Assembly: GCA_030447865.1 (NCBI GenBank)
Contig: JAUJOD010000002.1
Span: 644,473-708,472 of the forward strand
Direction: 5' to 3'
Length of the DNA stretch: 64,000 nucleotides
DNA from: Nocardioidaceae bacterium
Lineage (GTDB): Bacteria > Actinomycetota > Actinomycetes > Propionibacteriales > Nocardioidaceae
The notes beneath the pieces were generated by a model, which was given only the letters and a program-made list of their open reading frames with translations, made no database searches and had not been told where the DNA came from. Positions 16,871 to 27,142 of the stretch are shown here, piece by piece. The position numbers and the translations under genes are program-made. How positions within the stretch are numbered: the stretch's first letter is position 1; every line of letters begins with the position of its first letter.

Positions 16871-18340
16871 ATGGTGCGAGGGCGGGTCGCCGTAGCGGCG
16901 GTGGTTGTCTGCGTGGCCTGCGCGTGTACGTCGTCCGAGCAGCCGGAGCTGACGAAGCCGACCCCGACCCAGACCACCCCGACCCAGACCACCCCGACCC
17001 AGACCACTCAGACGACGCCCTCGTCGCTGCAACCGAGCCAGCCTTCGCCGACCACCCCGAGCAGCCCGACGACCTCCCCGGCTGCCCATACCCAACCGCT
17101 CGCTCTGGCCGTGAGCGTGCACCGGCCGCCGCTTGAGCTGACCACTGCCGAGGCTCGAGCCGTGATCGCCGGTGAGCTCACGAGGTGGCCGCAGCTGGGG
17201 CAGTCCGGCGGACCCATCGCCGTACGGCGGGGGCGGTCCGGTCTTGTTGCCCTGCGCACCCAAGAGGATGCGCTGGCCGTGGTGCCAGCGTCAAAGCTCA
17301 CGCCGCTGGTGCAGGTCGCGAAAGTGGCCGGGATCGACCCGCTGCGGGCGCCGCACCGCTACCCGCTCACCACCCCGGCAGGCACGGCTCAGCCGGTCGT
17401 GACGACGCTCACCGTGGTCGGCGACATCATGCTCGACCGCGGGGTGGCGGCTGTGTCGCCCGAAGACCCGGCAGCCGCCCTGGAGCCAATGCAGCGACGG
17501 CTGGCGCGCGCCGACCTCACCGTCGGGAACCTGGAGAGCACGCTGTCGATGGCCGGAGCGCCCCAGCAACCCGGCGACGACTCGTTCGCCGCCGACCCCG
17601 ACGTGCTGCCCGGTCTGGAGGCCGCGGGTTTCGACCTGCTCAGCCTCGCGAACAACCACACCGGCGACTACGGCGAAACGGCGCTGCTGCAGACCCTGCA
17701 GTCGATCGACGACTCCACCATCGCGCGCGTCGGCGCGGGCCGCAACGCCCGCGCGGCCTGGCGTCCCGTGGTGCTGCGCCACAACGGCGTCAGCTTCGGC
17801 TTCCTCGCCTTCAACGCGATCGGTGAGACGCCGCGGGCAACGGCGGACTCCCCCGGTGCCGCGGCGATCCGCATGCAACCGCGAACCGGTCCGCTCAACA
17901 CCGGCGACCTGTCGAGGATGACGCGCAGCATCGGCCGGCTGGCTCAGCGGGTCGACGTCGTCGTCGTGCTGCCGCACTGGGGCGACCAGTACGAGCACCA
18001 GCCGGTGCCCGCCCAGCGAACGGTCGGGGCGGCGCTTGTCGACGCCGGCGCCGACATCGTCGTGGGCGGGCATCCACACGTCGTTCAGGGAGTGCAGCTA
18101 CACGACCGCCGGCTGGTCGTCCACTCGCTCGGCAACTTCATCTTCGACATGAACTTCTATGTGCGAACCCAAGAAGGGGTCGTGCTCGAGTTGGTGTTCT
18201 GGGACGGCGTACTGCGCGGCACCCGGTTCACGCCGTACGTCATCGGTGCGGACTTCGCCCCGCGGCTGGTTGACGGACCGCGGGCCCAGTCCATCCTGGC
18301 CGACATCTGGCAGGCCAGTGAGGCGCCGCTCAGGCGCTGA
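16871..18340 (+). CDS. CapA-family lipoprotein (metallophosphatase-like)
   Basis: 489 residues. The lipobox-like ACACTS sequence at about residue 18 predicts a lipoprotein; residues 25-75 form a Thr/Pro/Gln linker encoded partly by three exact 15-bp tandem repeats at 16961-17005. The PGA_cap domain starts about residue 180 with VVGDIMLDRG and contains NLESTL, NNHTGDYG, HWGDQYEHQP and GGHPHVVQG, the metal-binding motifs of calcineurin-like CapA proteins. CapA in Bacillus takes part in poly-gamma-glutamate capsule export; no capB/capC is nearby, so a different envelope role is likely. It converges on the M28 gene, overlapping it by 11 bp. Confidence 0.9.
   Translation: MVRGRVAVAAVVVCVACACTSSEQPELTKPTPTQTTPTQTTPTQTTQTTPSSLQPSQPSPTTPSSPTTSPAAHTQPLALAVSVHRPPLELTTAEARAVIAGELTRWPQLGQSGGPIAVRRGRSGLVALRTQEDALAVVPASKLTPLVQVAKVAGIDPLRAPHRYPLTTPAGTAQPVVTTLTVVGDIMLDRGVAAVSPEDPAAALEPMQRRLARADLTVGNLESTLSMAGAPQQPGDDSFAADPDVLPGLEAAGFDLLSLANNHTGDYGETALLQTLQSIDDSTIARVGAGRNARAAWRPVVLRHNGVSFGFLAFNAIGETPRATADSPGAAAIRMQPRTGPLNTGDLSRMTRSIGRLAQRVDVVVVLPHWGDQYEHQPVPAQRTVGAALVDAGADIVVGGHPHVVQGVQLHDRRLVVHSLGNFIFDMNFYVRTQEGVVLELVFWDGVLRGTRFTPYVIGADFAPRLVDGPRAQSILADIWQASEAPLRR
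16961..17005. repeat. Three tandem 15-bp repeats in the CapA linker
   Basis: Three exact copies of ACCCCGACCCAGACC encode a repeated Thr-Pro-Thr-Gln-Thr linker. This looks like slippage-driven length variation of a surface linker. Confidence 0.9.
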
Positions 18341-19361
18341 GCCACTCCCACATCAACCTGCCCACGCGGCTGAGCTGCGCCTGGTGGACGACGCTTGGAA
18401 GGTCTGCTGCGCTGTGATACTCGGCGTACGACGTGCCGCCGACCCGAGCCGCCGGCAACCCGGCCTTGTCGAACGACCAGTGGTCGCTGGTCTGGCTCTC
18501 ACACGCCTGCGCTGGGATTCCGGCCCGGTCTGCCGTCCGCAGCAGACCACCGCGCACGGTTGGCGGCTCGAGCCCGCCGCTGCACACCGGCACGACCGCG
18601 CCCACCCCAACCCGGTCGAGCGACACCATCGCGGTCATCGCCTGACGCTGGTTCGTCGCCATCCGGTCGACCATTGCCGTGGAGCCGAAGTGGTGCAGGT
18701 CGTCGCCCTCCCCCCGCGGCTCCTCGCCGCCGAACGCGACGAACATCGCCGGGAGGCGGGCGTCGTTGTCCGCCGCCAACCGGGCCAGCTCGAGTACGAC
18801 GGCCACTCCCGACGCGTTGTCCTCAGCGCCCGGTGCCTGGGGGACGGTGTCGAGGTGGGCTCCGACGATGACGTGCGGCTCGGTCCGGTCGAACCCGGCG
18901 GGTACGGCGACCACGTTGAAGGTGGTGCCCGCAGGCACGTCGATCCCCCACGAGTTGCCGGCGGGCACAAGTACCGGATTGCGCCGTACCTCGTAGTCGA
19001 GGGCTGCGAACTGCCGTTCGACCCAGGCCGCGGCTCGCCGAAAATCAGGTGAGCTGGCCTCTCGGGGTCCGATGTGACCGGCGAGGAAGCGCACCGTCCG
19101 CATCGCCGCTGCTGCACGGAACGTGGCCGGCTCTGGTGACGAAGTCTGCGTTGGGACGGTCTGCGATGGTCCAGTCGTCGGCGTCTGGGTGGTCTGAGTC
19201 GGCGAGGTCTGCGGGGACGTCGGCTCTGGCGAGGTGGTTCTCGTCGGCGGGCGTGACGAAGCCGAGTTGGGGGCTGCCGACGGGTCACCGGTCGCCGTAC
19301 ATGAGGTACACACAAGCGCCGTCAGCACTGCCACGCTCCCCCAGCCGCGCACACCCCGCAT
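18330..19361 (-). CDS. M28 family metallopeptidase, predicted lipoprotein
   Basis: 343 residues. N-terminal hydrophobic segment with TALVCTSC suggests lipidation; a Thr/Pro/Ser linker follows to about residue 80. The M28 zinc site is complete: GAHLDTV (His and bridging Asp), AEDNASG (Asp), GGEEPRG (catalytic Glu plus ligand) and the distal His in EYHSAADLP. Members are aminopeptidases acting outside the membrane. ATG 19361 is chosen as the start of the signal sequence with GGGGG just upstream. Its 3' end overlaps the CapA-like gene by 11 bp in convergent orientation. Confidence 0.9.
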   Translation of the reverse strand: MRGVRGWGSVAVLTALVCTSCTATGDPSAAPNSASSRPPTRTTSPEPTSPQTSPTQTTQTPTTGPSQTVPTQTSSPEPATFRAAAAMRTVRFLAGHIGPREASSPDFRRAAAWVERQFAALDYEVRRNPVLVPAGNSWGIDVPAGTTFNVVAVPAGFDRTEPHVIVGAHLDTVPQAPGAEDNASGVAVVLELARLAADNDARLPAMFVAFGGEEPRGEGDDLHHFGSTAMVDRMATNQRQAMTAMVSLDRVGVGAVVPVCSGGLEPPTVRGGLLRTADRAGIPAQACESQTSDHWSFDKAGLPAARVGGTSYAEYHSAADLPSVVHQAQLSRVGRLMWEWLSA

Positions 19362-19456
19362 GCCCCCAGCGTTGCCTAAGTCGAGCGAACTACCAACTAG
19401 GCGCGGCGGTTGCACTGCCGCCGCGGTCGGAGTTACAGCCGCCACGATGCAACCGG

Positions 19457-19536
19457 CTACCGCGACAACCCGGTAAAACGTACGGCCCGAAGCGCATCCG
19501 CCAACCGTCTACCGCGACAACCCGGTAAACGTACGG
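19457..19536. repeat. Two direct copies of a 28/29-bp sequence
   Basis: A sequence starting CTACCGCGACAACCCGG occurs at 19457-19485 and 19509-19536. The copies differ only by one extra A in the first, and the period is 52 bp. Location upstream of the M28 gene suggests paired operator sites or a duplicated promoter segment. Confidence 0.8.
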
Positions 19537-19642
19537 GGCGAGTGTGCGACGCCCGTGTGGAGTGCTGTCGTCAAATCCGGCTCCGGTTAAGCGACGTTGT
19601 CCGCGTAATGGCCCCGGAGCGGCCGCCGAGAGCGTCAGTGCT

Positions 19643-19673
19643 GTTCACGCCGACCGACTCGGTGGGCGTGAAC
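19643..19673 (-). terminator. Stem-loop downstream of obg
   Basis: GTTCACGCC (19643-19651) pairs perfectly with GGCGTGAAC (19665-19673) across a 13-nt loop, 47 nt past the obg stop. No T-tract follows, which is common for actinobacterial terminators. Confidence 0.45.
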
Positions 19674-19719
19674 GCCCGTCGGTCGCCGCCGCCGCGTCCC
19701 CAGGTTCCTTGCTATTGCT

Positions 19720-21093
<1,374 letters not shown>

Positions 21094-21612
21094 CTACTCC
21101 GCTTCCGGTGCGTCGTCCGCCGGGTCCGCCGGTGCGGCTGTCGGCGCATCATCGGTGGTGCCACCCGTGGCGACCCGTGTCACCGCGTCGGTCGCAGAAC
21201 CCACGGCAACCCGCGTCGCCGACGTCACCACGTCCACGGCAGCGCCTGCGGCAGACCGCGCAACCGACGTGACGGCCTCTGCTGCGGCACCGGCGACAGA
21301 GCGCGCAACTGACGGGAGGGCATCCACCGGCTCAACAGGCGCAGCAGTTGCGGCACGCGCCGCGGTGGGAACGATGTTGATGACTCGCCGACCACGCCGG
21401 GTGCCGAACTCGACGTTGCCCGCGGTCAGCGCGAAGAGGGTGTCGTCGCCACCCCGGCCGACGTTCGTGCCGGGATGGAAGTGGGTGCCGCGCTGGCGGA
21501 CGATGATCTCACCGGCATTGACGAGCTGGCCGCCGTACCGCTTCACGCCAAGACGCTGGGCGTTGCTGTCGCGGCCGTTCCTGGTGGAGGCCGCACCCTT
21601 CTTGTGTGCCAT
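21094..21612 (-). CDS. rpmA: 50S ribosomal protein L27 with an unusual C-terminal repeat extension
   Basis: 172 residues, about twice the usual 85. Residues 1-80 are ordinary L27 ([36 protein letters not shown]). Residues 84-172 are an Ala/Val/Thr-rich tail absent from typical L27, containing three tandem 15-residue repeats at 101-115, 116-130 and 131-145 (consensus [15 protein letters not shown]), followed by an acidic, Pro-rich end. The repeats look amphipathic-helical. No internal stop or frameshift separates tail and core. L27 reaches the peptidyl transferase centre with its N-terminus; the tail would leave from the opposite end, near the subunit surface. In operon with rplU (19-bp gap). 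Confidence 0.93.
   Translation of the reverse strand: MAHKKGAASTRNGRDSNAQRLGVKRYGGQLVNAGEIIVRQRGTHFHPGTNVGRGGDDTLFALTAGNVEFGTRRGRRVINIVPTAARAATAAPVEPVDALPSVARSVAGAAAEAVTSVARSAAGAAVDVVTSATRVAVGSATDAVTRVATGGTTDDAPTAAPADPADDAPEAE
21178..21312. repeat. Triplicated 45-bp coding repeat in the L27 tail
   Basis: Codes for three consecutive related 15-residue units (residues 101-145). Copies one and two are closest in protein sequence; copy three is more diverged. Confidence 0.8.
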
Positions 21613-21631
21613 GGCTAGTTCTCGCCCTCAA

Positions 21632-21943
21632 TCACTGGGTGTTGATCGCGGTCACTTTGACCTGCGTGTAGTGCTGACGGTGACCCTGCCGCTTGCGGTA
21701 GCCGGTCTTGTTCTTGAACTTCATGATGTGGATCTTGGGACCCTTGGTCGCGCCGAGCACCTCAGCTTGGACGTCGATCCTGGCCAGCGTGTTGGCGTCT
21801 GACGTCACGGTGTCTCCGTCGACGAGGAGTAGCGCCGGCAACGACAGGCTTTGACCGGTCGGGGTCGTCACCTTGTCGATCTCGATGACGTCGCCGACGG
21901 CAACCTTGTGTTGCAGGCCGCCACTGCGCACGATCGCGTACAC
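21632..21943 (-). CDS. rplU: 50S ribosomal protein L21
   Basis: 103 residues, the standard length. GTG 21943 is the start, giving [14 protein letters not shown]; longer frames upstream are not L21-like. [19 protein letters not shown] is the conserved rRNA-binding C-terminal segment. It opens the rplU-rpmA-obg operon, 101 bp after rne. Confidence 0.96.
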   Translation of the reverse strand: MYAIVRSGGLQHKVAVGDVIEIDKVTTPTGQSLSLPALLLVDGDTVTSDANTLARIDVQAEVLGATKGPKIHIMKFKNKTGYRKRQGHRQHYTQVKVTAINTQ

Positions 21944-22044
21944 CGCGAACTCACTCTCTTCGGTAGGAACCGTCAGGTCTGGGAACGCCCCGGCCCGTTG
22001 GCCGGGCTGGACCACGGCGTGCAACCGCACGCCAAACGCACAGT

Positions 22045-24783
22045 CTACGGACGGGCGCCCGCCTCGGTCAAAGCAGCGGGCTCGGTAGTCGACTGCTCAG
22101 CCGTCGCCGGCTGGGTGTCCTCGCTTCGACCGTTCGACTGGGCGCTGTCGCCGTCGTTCGGTGCACCGCTGGGCTGGTTCTTCGGCTTCGAGCTGCTTCG
22201 GGCGCCGCTCTTGGCGGCAGCGCGGCTGCCGGTTCCCCCACGGCTGCCATCCTTGGCGCTGCTGTCGCGCCGGCCGCTCCCGCCGGTCCCACTGCCACCG
22301 CTGCCGTTGCCGGAGCCGGGGTCGTCGACCACTGGCTCGGGCTTGATCTTGACGCCGCGGCCGTTGCAGTGCTCGCAGTTCTCACTGAACGCCTCGAGGA
22401 GCCCGGTGCTGATGCGCTTGCGGGTCATCTGCACCAGACCGAGCGAGGTGACCTCGGCGACCTGGTGCCGGGTGCGGTCGCGCCCCAGGCACTCGACCAG
22501 CCGCCGAAGGACAAGGTCACGGTTCTCTTCAAGCACCATGTCGATGAAGTCGACAACGATGATGCCGCCGATGTCGCGCAGGCGGAGCTGTCGGACGATC
22601 TCCTCAGCCGCCTCGAGGTTGTTCTTGGTGACCGTCTGCTCGAGGTTTCCGCCGGCCCCGGTGAACTTGCCGGTGTTGACGTCGACGACGGTCATCGCCT
22701 CGGTGCGGTCGATCACCAGCGACCCGCCGGATGGCAACCAGACCTTGCGCTCGAGAGCCTTGGCGATCTGCTCGTCGATCCGGTAGTTCGCGAACAGATC
22801 GGACCCGTTGTCGCTGCCGTCGCCGGTGTATCGCTCCAGCCGGTCCTCCAAGTCAGGCGCCACGTGGCGGACGTACGCCTCAACCATGTCCCAGGCGTCG
22901 TCACCGGAGATGACGAGCTTGCCGAAGTCCTCGGTGAACAGGTCGCGCACCACCTTGAGCGTGGTGTCCGGCTCGCCGTACAACAGCGCCGGGGCTTGGC
23001 CGTTCTTGGACTTCTTCTCGATGTCGTCCCACCGCGCCGTCAGCCTGGCGACGTCACGGGTGAGCTCCTCCTCGCTGGTGCCCTCAGCGGCGGTGCGGAT
23101 GATGACGCCGGCGTCGTCGGGCACCAGGTCCTTGAGGACGTTCTTGAGCCGGTTGCGCTCGGTGTCGGGCAGCTTTCGGCTGATGCCGCTCGTCTCGCCG
23201 CCCGGAACGTACACGAGGTAGCGGCCGGGCAGGCTGATCTGACTGGTGAGCCGGGCGCCCTTGTGCCCGACCGGGTCCTTCGTCACCTGCACCAGCACTG
23301 CCTGGCCAGGTTTGAGCGCGTTCTCGATCCGGCGCGGCTGGTTGGTGTCACCACGCAACGCCCAGTCAACCTCCCCGGCGTACAGCACGGCATTGCGCCC
23401 CTTGCCGATGTCGATGAAGGCCGCCTCCATGCTGGGCAGCACGTTTTGTACCCGCCCGAGGTAGACGTTGCCGATGAGGGAGTTCTGTGACTCGATGGCG
23501 ACGTAGTGCTCGACGAGCATGCCGTCTTCGAGTACGCCGATCTGGGTGGTCTCGCCTCGCTGTCGGATCGCCATCACCCGGTCGACTGCTTCGCGGCGAG
23601 CCAGGAACTCCGACTCGCTGAGGATCGGCGGCCGCTTGCGGCTGGCATCTCGGCCCTCGCGCCGGCGCTGCTTCTTTGCCTCGACCCGGGTGGACCCCTC
23701 AACGTTGGTGATGGCCTCCTTCTTCGCGCGCGGCTCACGCACCTTCACCACAGTGGTCGGCTCGTCGACTGCATCTCCAGCCTCGTCGCCGTCGCGGCGC
23801 CGACGCCGGCGCCGGCGGGAGGAGGGTGCGTCGTCGGTGTCGATGGGGCGGTCGGCCCCGTCGACCGCCGTGTCACGGCTGGTCTGTGCGCTCTTGGCCG
23901 GTCTGTCGGGCGTCGAGTCCGGGCTTGGCGCTGCATCGCCACCGGGCACCGACTTCACTCCGCCACGCGAGGCGCTGGCGTCGGCACCCGAGTCGTCTGG
24001 CTTGGCTGGGTCGGCGTCACCGGCGGGCTTGCGTCGGCTTCGTCCTCCCCGGGATCGGCGACGACGGTTGCTGGTTGTCTCTTCGGTCGGCTCTCCATCG
24101 GATGCATCGGCGGGAGCGGAGTCCGTCAAGTCGGTGGCCGTGCCCGATGGTTGCGACGACTGCGGAGCGCTTGCTGAGCCAGCGTCAGATACTGGCTGGG
24201 GCGGCTGGAAGAGCAGCGCGACCGGGGAGGCCGGCACTGAAGCCGGCGTCGAATGACCGCTCGCCTCCTCCGTCGTGGGCGGCTCGGCAGGCCGCTCGTC
24301 CGTCTGAGCCGACTGAGCAGGCGGCTCGTCGGCGAGCGGCTGGGCGGGCGGCGCCTTCTTCGTGGAGCGGCGCGACGTCGTCTTCCGCGGCGCCTTGGCC
24401 GTCGGCGTCGGCGGTGCCGGCTCCTCGCCGGGGAACTCACTCGACGCCGAGGTGGTCACCGAGGTTTCAGCCGGTTGTGCGGTTTCGGCCGGTCCTGAAG
24501 TCTCGGGCGGTCCCGACGGCTCCCGCGAAGAGCCGTCTGGACTCGGCTGCGGCGGCTGCATCACTGGCGGCGGAGCTGAACCTGTCGGCGACGGTTCCTC
24601 CCCGGGCTGTGAGTCGGATGCCCCCGTGCGCACGGAGGTGGCCGAACCGCCGTCGGATGGTGGCGGGGCAGCAGGAGGTCCGGCGGGACGGCTCGCAGCG
24701 CGGCGCCGGGAGCGGCGTACCGGAGTCACCGGGGATGATGTTGGGCTCTCTGGGGTTGCCGACGAAACGTCGTCGTTGAGCAT
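22045..24783 (-). CDS. rne: Ribonuclease E/G family endoribonuclease
   Basis: 912 residues. Residues 1 to about 395 are a low-complexity, disordered region rich in Pro, Ser, Thr, Asp and Arg runs ([18 protein letters not shown]). The catalytic part has an S1 domain ([20 protein letters not shown]), RNase-H-like and DNase I-like parts with [19 protein letters not shown] and [11 protein letters not shown], which hold the two catalytic Asp residues, and the zinc-link CEHCNGRG. A Gly/Ser/Arg-rich tail of about 90 residues follows. The scaffold is on the N-terminal side as in other actinobacteria. ATG 24783 has AAGGAG 6 nt upstream; a longer frame lacks that. Confidence 0.95.
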   Translation of the reverse strand: MLNDDVSSATPESPTSSPVTPVRRSRRRAASRPAGPPAAPPPSDGGSATSVRTGASDSQPGEEPSPTGSAPPPVMQPPQPSPDGSSREPSGPPETSGPAETAQPAETSVTTSASSEFPGEEPAPPTPTAKAPRKTTSRRSTKKAPPAQPLADEPPAQSAQTDERPAEPPTTEEASGHSTPASVPASPVALLFQPPQPVSDAGSASAPQSSQPSGTATDLTDSAPADASDGEPTEETTSNRRRRSRGGRSRRKPAGDADPAKPDDSGADASASRGGVKSVPGGDAAPSPDSTPDRPAKSAQTSRDTAVDGADRPIDTDDAPSSRRRRRRRRDGDEAGDAVDEPTTVVKVREPRAKKEAITNVEGSTRVEAKKQRRREGRDASRKRPPILSESEFLARREAVDRVMAIRQRGETTQIGVLEDGMLVEHYVAIESQNSLIGNVYLGRVQNVLPSMEAAFIDIGKGRNAVLYAGEVDWALRGDTNQPRRIENALKPGQAVLVQVTKDPVGHKGARLTSQISLPGRYLVYVPGGETSGISRKLPDTERNRLKNVLKDLVPDDAGVIIRTAAEGTSEEELTRDVARLTARWDDIEKKSKNGQAPALLYGEPDTTLKVVRDLFTEDFGKLVISGDDAWDMVEAYVRHVAPDLEDRLERYTGDGSDNGSDLFANYRIDEQIAKALERKVWLPSGGSLVIDRTEAMTVVDVNTGKFTGAGGNLEQTVTKNNLEAAEEIVRQLRLRDIGGIIVVDFIDMVLEENRDLVLRRLVECLGRDRTRHQVAEVTSLGLVQMTRKRISTGLLEAFSENCEHCNGRGVKIKPEPVVDDPGSGNGSGGSGTGGSGRRDSSAKDGSRGGTGSRAAAKSGARSSSKPKNQPSGAPNDGDSAQSNGRSEDTQPATAEQSTTEPAALTEAGARP

Positions 24784-24984
24784 GTGCGCTCCTTGCTCGC
24801 CTCCGGGCGCTGGGCGCCGCGCGGAGGCGGTCGGTTCGCTGCCAGTCGCCTCACCGATACGGTGACGCACTCGCAGCACAAGCTTGCGGTGGCGCTCCGG
24901 CGAGCGGCTGACCGGATGGTCTCGGCTCAGCAGGAGCGGCGACAACGCCCCATCGGGTGACCCGGGAGCGAATGCTCTCGCCGA

Positions 24985-25743
24985 TCAGCGGTCGCTGCCG
25001 ATTGTCGGCGCGTCGCGGTCAGACTCAAGCGGATCACCCACGGCGCCGGTCTCTGAGTCGAGCGGCCCTTGCGCCAACCGCGTTTGCAGCGGTGGTACTG
25101 GCGTCACAAGCCCGGCAATCTCAACAAGACCGGCGAGGATGTCGTCGGGTCGCACAGCAGGTGTCCCGTGTCGTACGACCAGCTCCATTATCGCACACTC
25201 TGCACCGGAGCTACCGCCCTCGCGTGCCGACAGCCTCACCACGGCGGCCCGGCAGTCGAACGACCGGAGCCCGCGCTTTGTCATCCGCTCGACCTCGAGG
25301 TGGTCGCGGGCCAAGAACCGCTCGACAGCTGCTTTGGCCGCGGTGGTGTCGACCCCGGGCAGCTCGACCCGCCATACCGACGCCTCCAACCGGTCAGCGA
25401 GCGACCCGGACCGCGCTATGACGACATCGACGATGTCGAGCCCGTCGGGCAGGGCTCGATCGAGGGCCCGTCGTATGGCGTCCGGCTGGCACGCGCGCGT
25501 CACACCGATCTCCAGGTACTCCGCCTCGCTGGCGGCCCCGGTCGGCGAGGCGTTGGCATAGGAGATCCGCGGGTGCGGACTGAATCCGGACGAGTACGCG
25601 ATGGGAACTCCAGCGCGCTGCACCGCACGCTCGAATGCCCGACCGAAATCGCGGTGGCTGGTGAACCGCAGGCGACCACGCTTGGCGTACCGCAGCCGCA
25701 GCTTCTGCACCGGCGGCGGCTGCTGAGCGGGTTGGTCGGGCAC
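24985..25743 (-). CDS. DUF2344 (TIGR03936 family) radical-SAM-associated protein
   Basis: 252 residues. RLRYAKRGRLRFTSHRDFGRAFERA followed by SSGFSPHPRISYA is the family signature. This protein usually lies directly after a large B12-domain radical SAM protein and upstream of rne; here the radical SAM gene is 4 kb away at 29810. Function is unknown, thought to pair with the radical SAM partner. GTG 25743 has TAGCGT ending 6 nt upstream, so it has its own leaderless promoter. Confidence 0.9.
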   Translation of the reverse strand: MPDQPAQQPPPVQKLRLRYAKRGRLRFTSHRDFGRAFERAVQRAGVPIAYSSGFSPHPRISYANASPTGAASEAEYLEIGVTRACQPDAIRRALDRALPDGLDIVDVVIARSGSLADRLEASVWRVELPGVDTTAAKAAVERFLARDHLEVERMTKRGLRSFDCRAAVVRLSAREGGSSGAECAIMELVVRHGTPAVRPDDILAGLVEIAGLVTPVPPLQTRLAQGPLDSETGAVGDPLESDRDAPTIGSDR

Positions 25744-25749
25744 GCTCCG

Positions 25750-25755
25750 ACGCTA
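25750..25755 (-). promoter_or_regulatory. -10 box of the DUF2344 gene (leaderless)
   Basis: TAGCGT ends 6 nt before GTG 25743. Having its own promoter fits separation from its usual operon partner. Confidence 0.45.
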
Positions 25756-25886
25756 TCTGCCCCCGATAGCGTCGGACTGAGCCGCACGGCACCCCCCCGG
25801 GTAGTCGGCCCGCTTGGTCCGCGCCGCGCGTAGGCCATCGGTCCCGGTTGCGGGTTGTCGGGCGCTGCGATGGAGAATCACTGACT

Positions 25887-27113
25887 GTGTCTCGCCACCG
25901 TCGAACGCAGGTCTTCACCGCCGTCGGCTTGGTGGTGCTGGCGGTCAATCTGCGCCCGGCGGCTGTCAGCGTTGGGCCCGTCCTGCAAGACGTCCGTCGC
26001 GGGTTGGCGATGAGCGCCGCGACGGCCGGTGTGGTCACGACGTTGCCGGTGCTCTGCTTTGCGGGCTTCGGCGCCCTGGCCCCGTGGGTCGCCCGCACGC
26101 TCGGCGTACACCGACTGATGTTGCTGTCGCTGGCGGTGCTTGCCGGCGGCTTGGGTGTGCGCGCCTACGCCGACAGTTCAGCGCTGTTCATCGCCGCCAC
26201 AGTGCCCGCGCTGGCGGCGATGGCGACGGCGAACGTCCTGCTGCCGTCGCTGGTCAAGGAGCACTTCCCGCACCGCATCGGGCTGGTCACCGCGGTCTAC
26301 ACGACCGCGCTGTCCATCGGACTCACCGCAGCGTCGCTTCTCACCGTTCCGCTGGCGGAGGCGTTCGGTTCCTGGCGGGCTGGTCTGGCGGGCTGGGCGT
26401 TGGTGGCGGCGGTGGCGGCGTTGCCGTGGCTGGGCTTGCTGCGGCACGACATCAAGCCTGAGATGGCTCGCCACGACACGATCCCGACCCGGGCGATGCT
26501 GTCGTCGCGGTTGGCGTGGGCAATGGCGCTGTTCTTCGGCACCCAGTCGTTGCAGGCGTACGCCGTGTTCGGGTGGCTGGCGCAGGTGTACCGGGACGCC
26601 GGCTTCTCCGCCGAGACGGCGGGGCTGCTGCTCGGGGTGGCCGCGGGGGCCGGCATCCCGTTGGCGTTTGTGCTTCCGAGGATCGCCGTGCGTATGCCGA
26701 ACCAGGCGCCGCTCATCCTCGGGTTGTGCGCGTCGTACGTCGTCGGCTACACCGGGCTGATCCTCTGGCCGGTGGCCGGAGCCTGGCTCTGGGCGCTGCT
26801 CATCGGCATCGGTGCCGGGATCTTCCCGCTCGTCTTGACGCTGATCGGCCTGCGGGCGCGCACCAGCGACGGTACGGCGGCGCTGTCTGGTTTCAGCCAG
26901 AGCGTCGGCTACCTGATCGCCGCTGTCGGCCCGTTCCTGATGGGAGCCCTGTACGGCGCCACCGGCGGCTGGACGGTCCCGTTGACGGTGTTGGCCCTGC
27001 TCGTCATCCCCCAAGCCATCGCCGGGCTGCTCGTTTCCCGCCCGCAGTACCTCGAGGACGATCTCCGCCTGCCTCCCGACCTGTCAGTCCCCAGTGGACA
27101 TGCTCGGGCGTAA
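25887..27113 (+). CDS. MFS transporter of the CynX/NimT-like group
   Basis: 408 residues with about 12 hydrophobic segments. LVVLAVNLRPAAVSVGPVL in helix 1 and the central VKEHFPHRIGLVTAVYTTAL loop are typical of the CynX/NimT/YycB group of major facilitator transporters. Substrates in characterised members include cyanate and 2-nitroimidazole; none can be assigned here. GTG 25887 is chosen for GGAGA 10 nt upstream; an upstream GTG at 25848 is possible. It is divergent from the DUF2344 gene with a 143-bp gap and followed by the HIT gene. Confidence 0.9.
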   Translation: MSRHRRTQVFTAVGLVVLAVNLRPAAVSVGPVLQDVRRGLAMSAATAGVVTTLPVLCFAGFGALAPWVARTLGVHRLMLLSLAVLAGGLGVRAYADSSALFIAATVPALAAMATANVLLPSLVKEHFPHRIGLVTAVYTTALSIGLTAASLLTVPLAEAFGSWRAGLAGWALVAAVAALPWLGLLRHDIKPEMARHDTIPTRAMLSSRLAWAMALFFGTQSLQAYAVFGWLAQVYRDAGFSAETAGLLLGVAAGAGIPLAFVLPRIAVRMPNQAPLILGLCASYVVGYTGLILWPVAGAWLWALLIGIGAGIFPLVLTLIGLRARTSDGTAALSGFSQSVGYLIAAVGPFLMGALYGATGGWTVPLTVLALLVIPQAIAGLLVSRPQYLEDDLRLPPDLSVPSGHARA

Positions 27114-27131
27114 GTCGTACTGACAACTCGG

Positions 27132-27137
27132 TAGGGT
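27132..27137 (+). promoter_or_regulatory. -10 box of the HIT gene (leaderless)
   Basis: TAGGGT ends 5 nt before the ATG at 27143. Confidence 0.4.
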
Positions 27138-27142
27138 GGCGC

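Larger units (their letters stand above)
19362..19719. other. Intergenic region between obg and the M28 gene
   Basis: No gene. It contains a long direct repeat (19457-19536) and a 9-bp stem at 19643-19673, described separately. In many actinobacteria proB and proA lie between obg and nadD; neither is found here. Confidence 0.6.

Noticed and set aside
16960-17020. Possible CRISPR array
   Set aside because: Three 15-bp tandem repeats with no spacers, inside a coding linker.
22045-24783. RNase E N-terminal region as a separate gene
   Set aside because: It is continuous with the catalytic domain, has the only good start, and disordered scaffolds on this side are known in actinobacteria.
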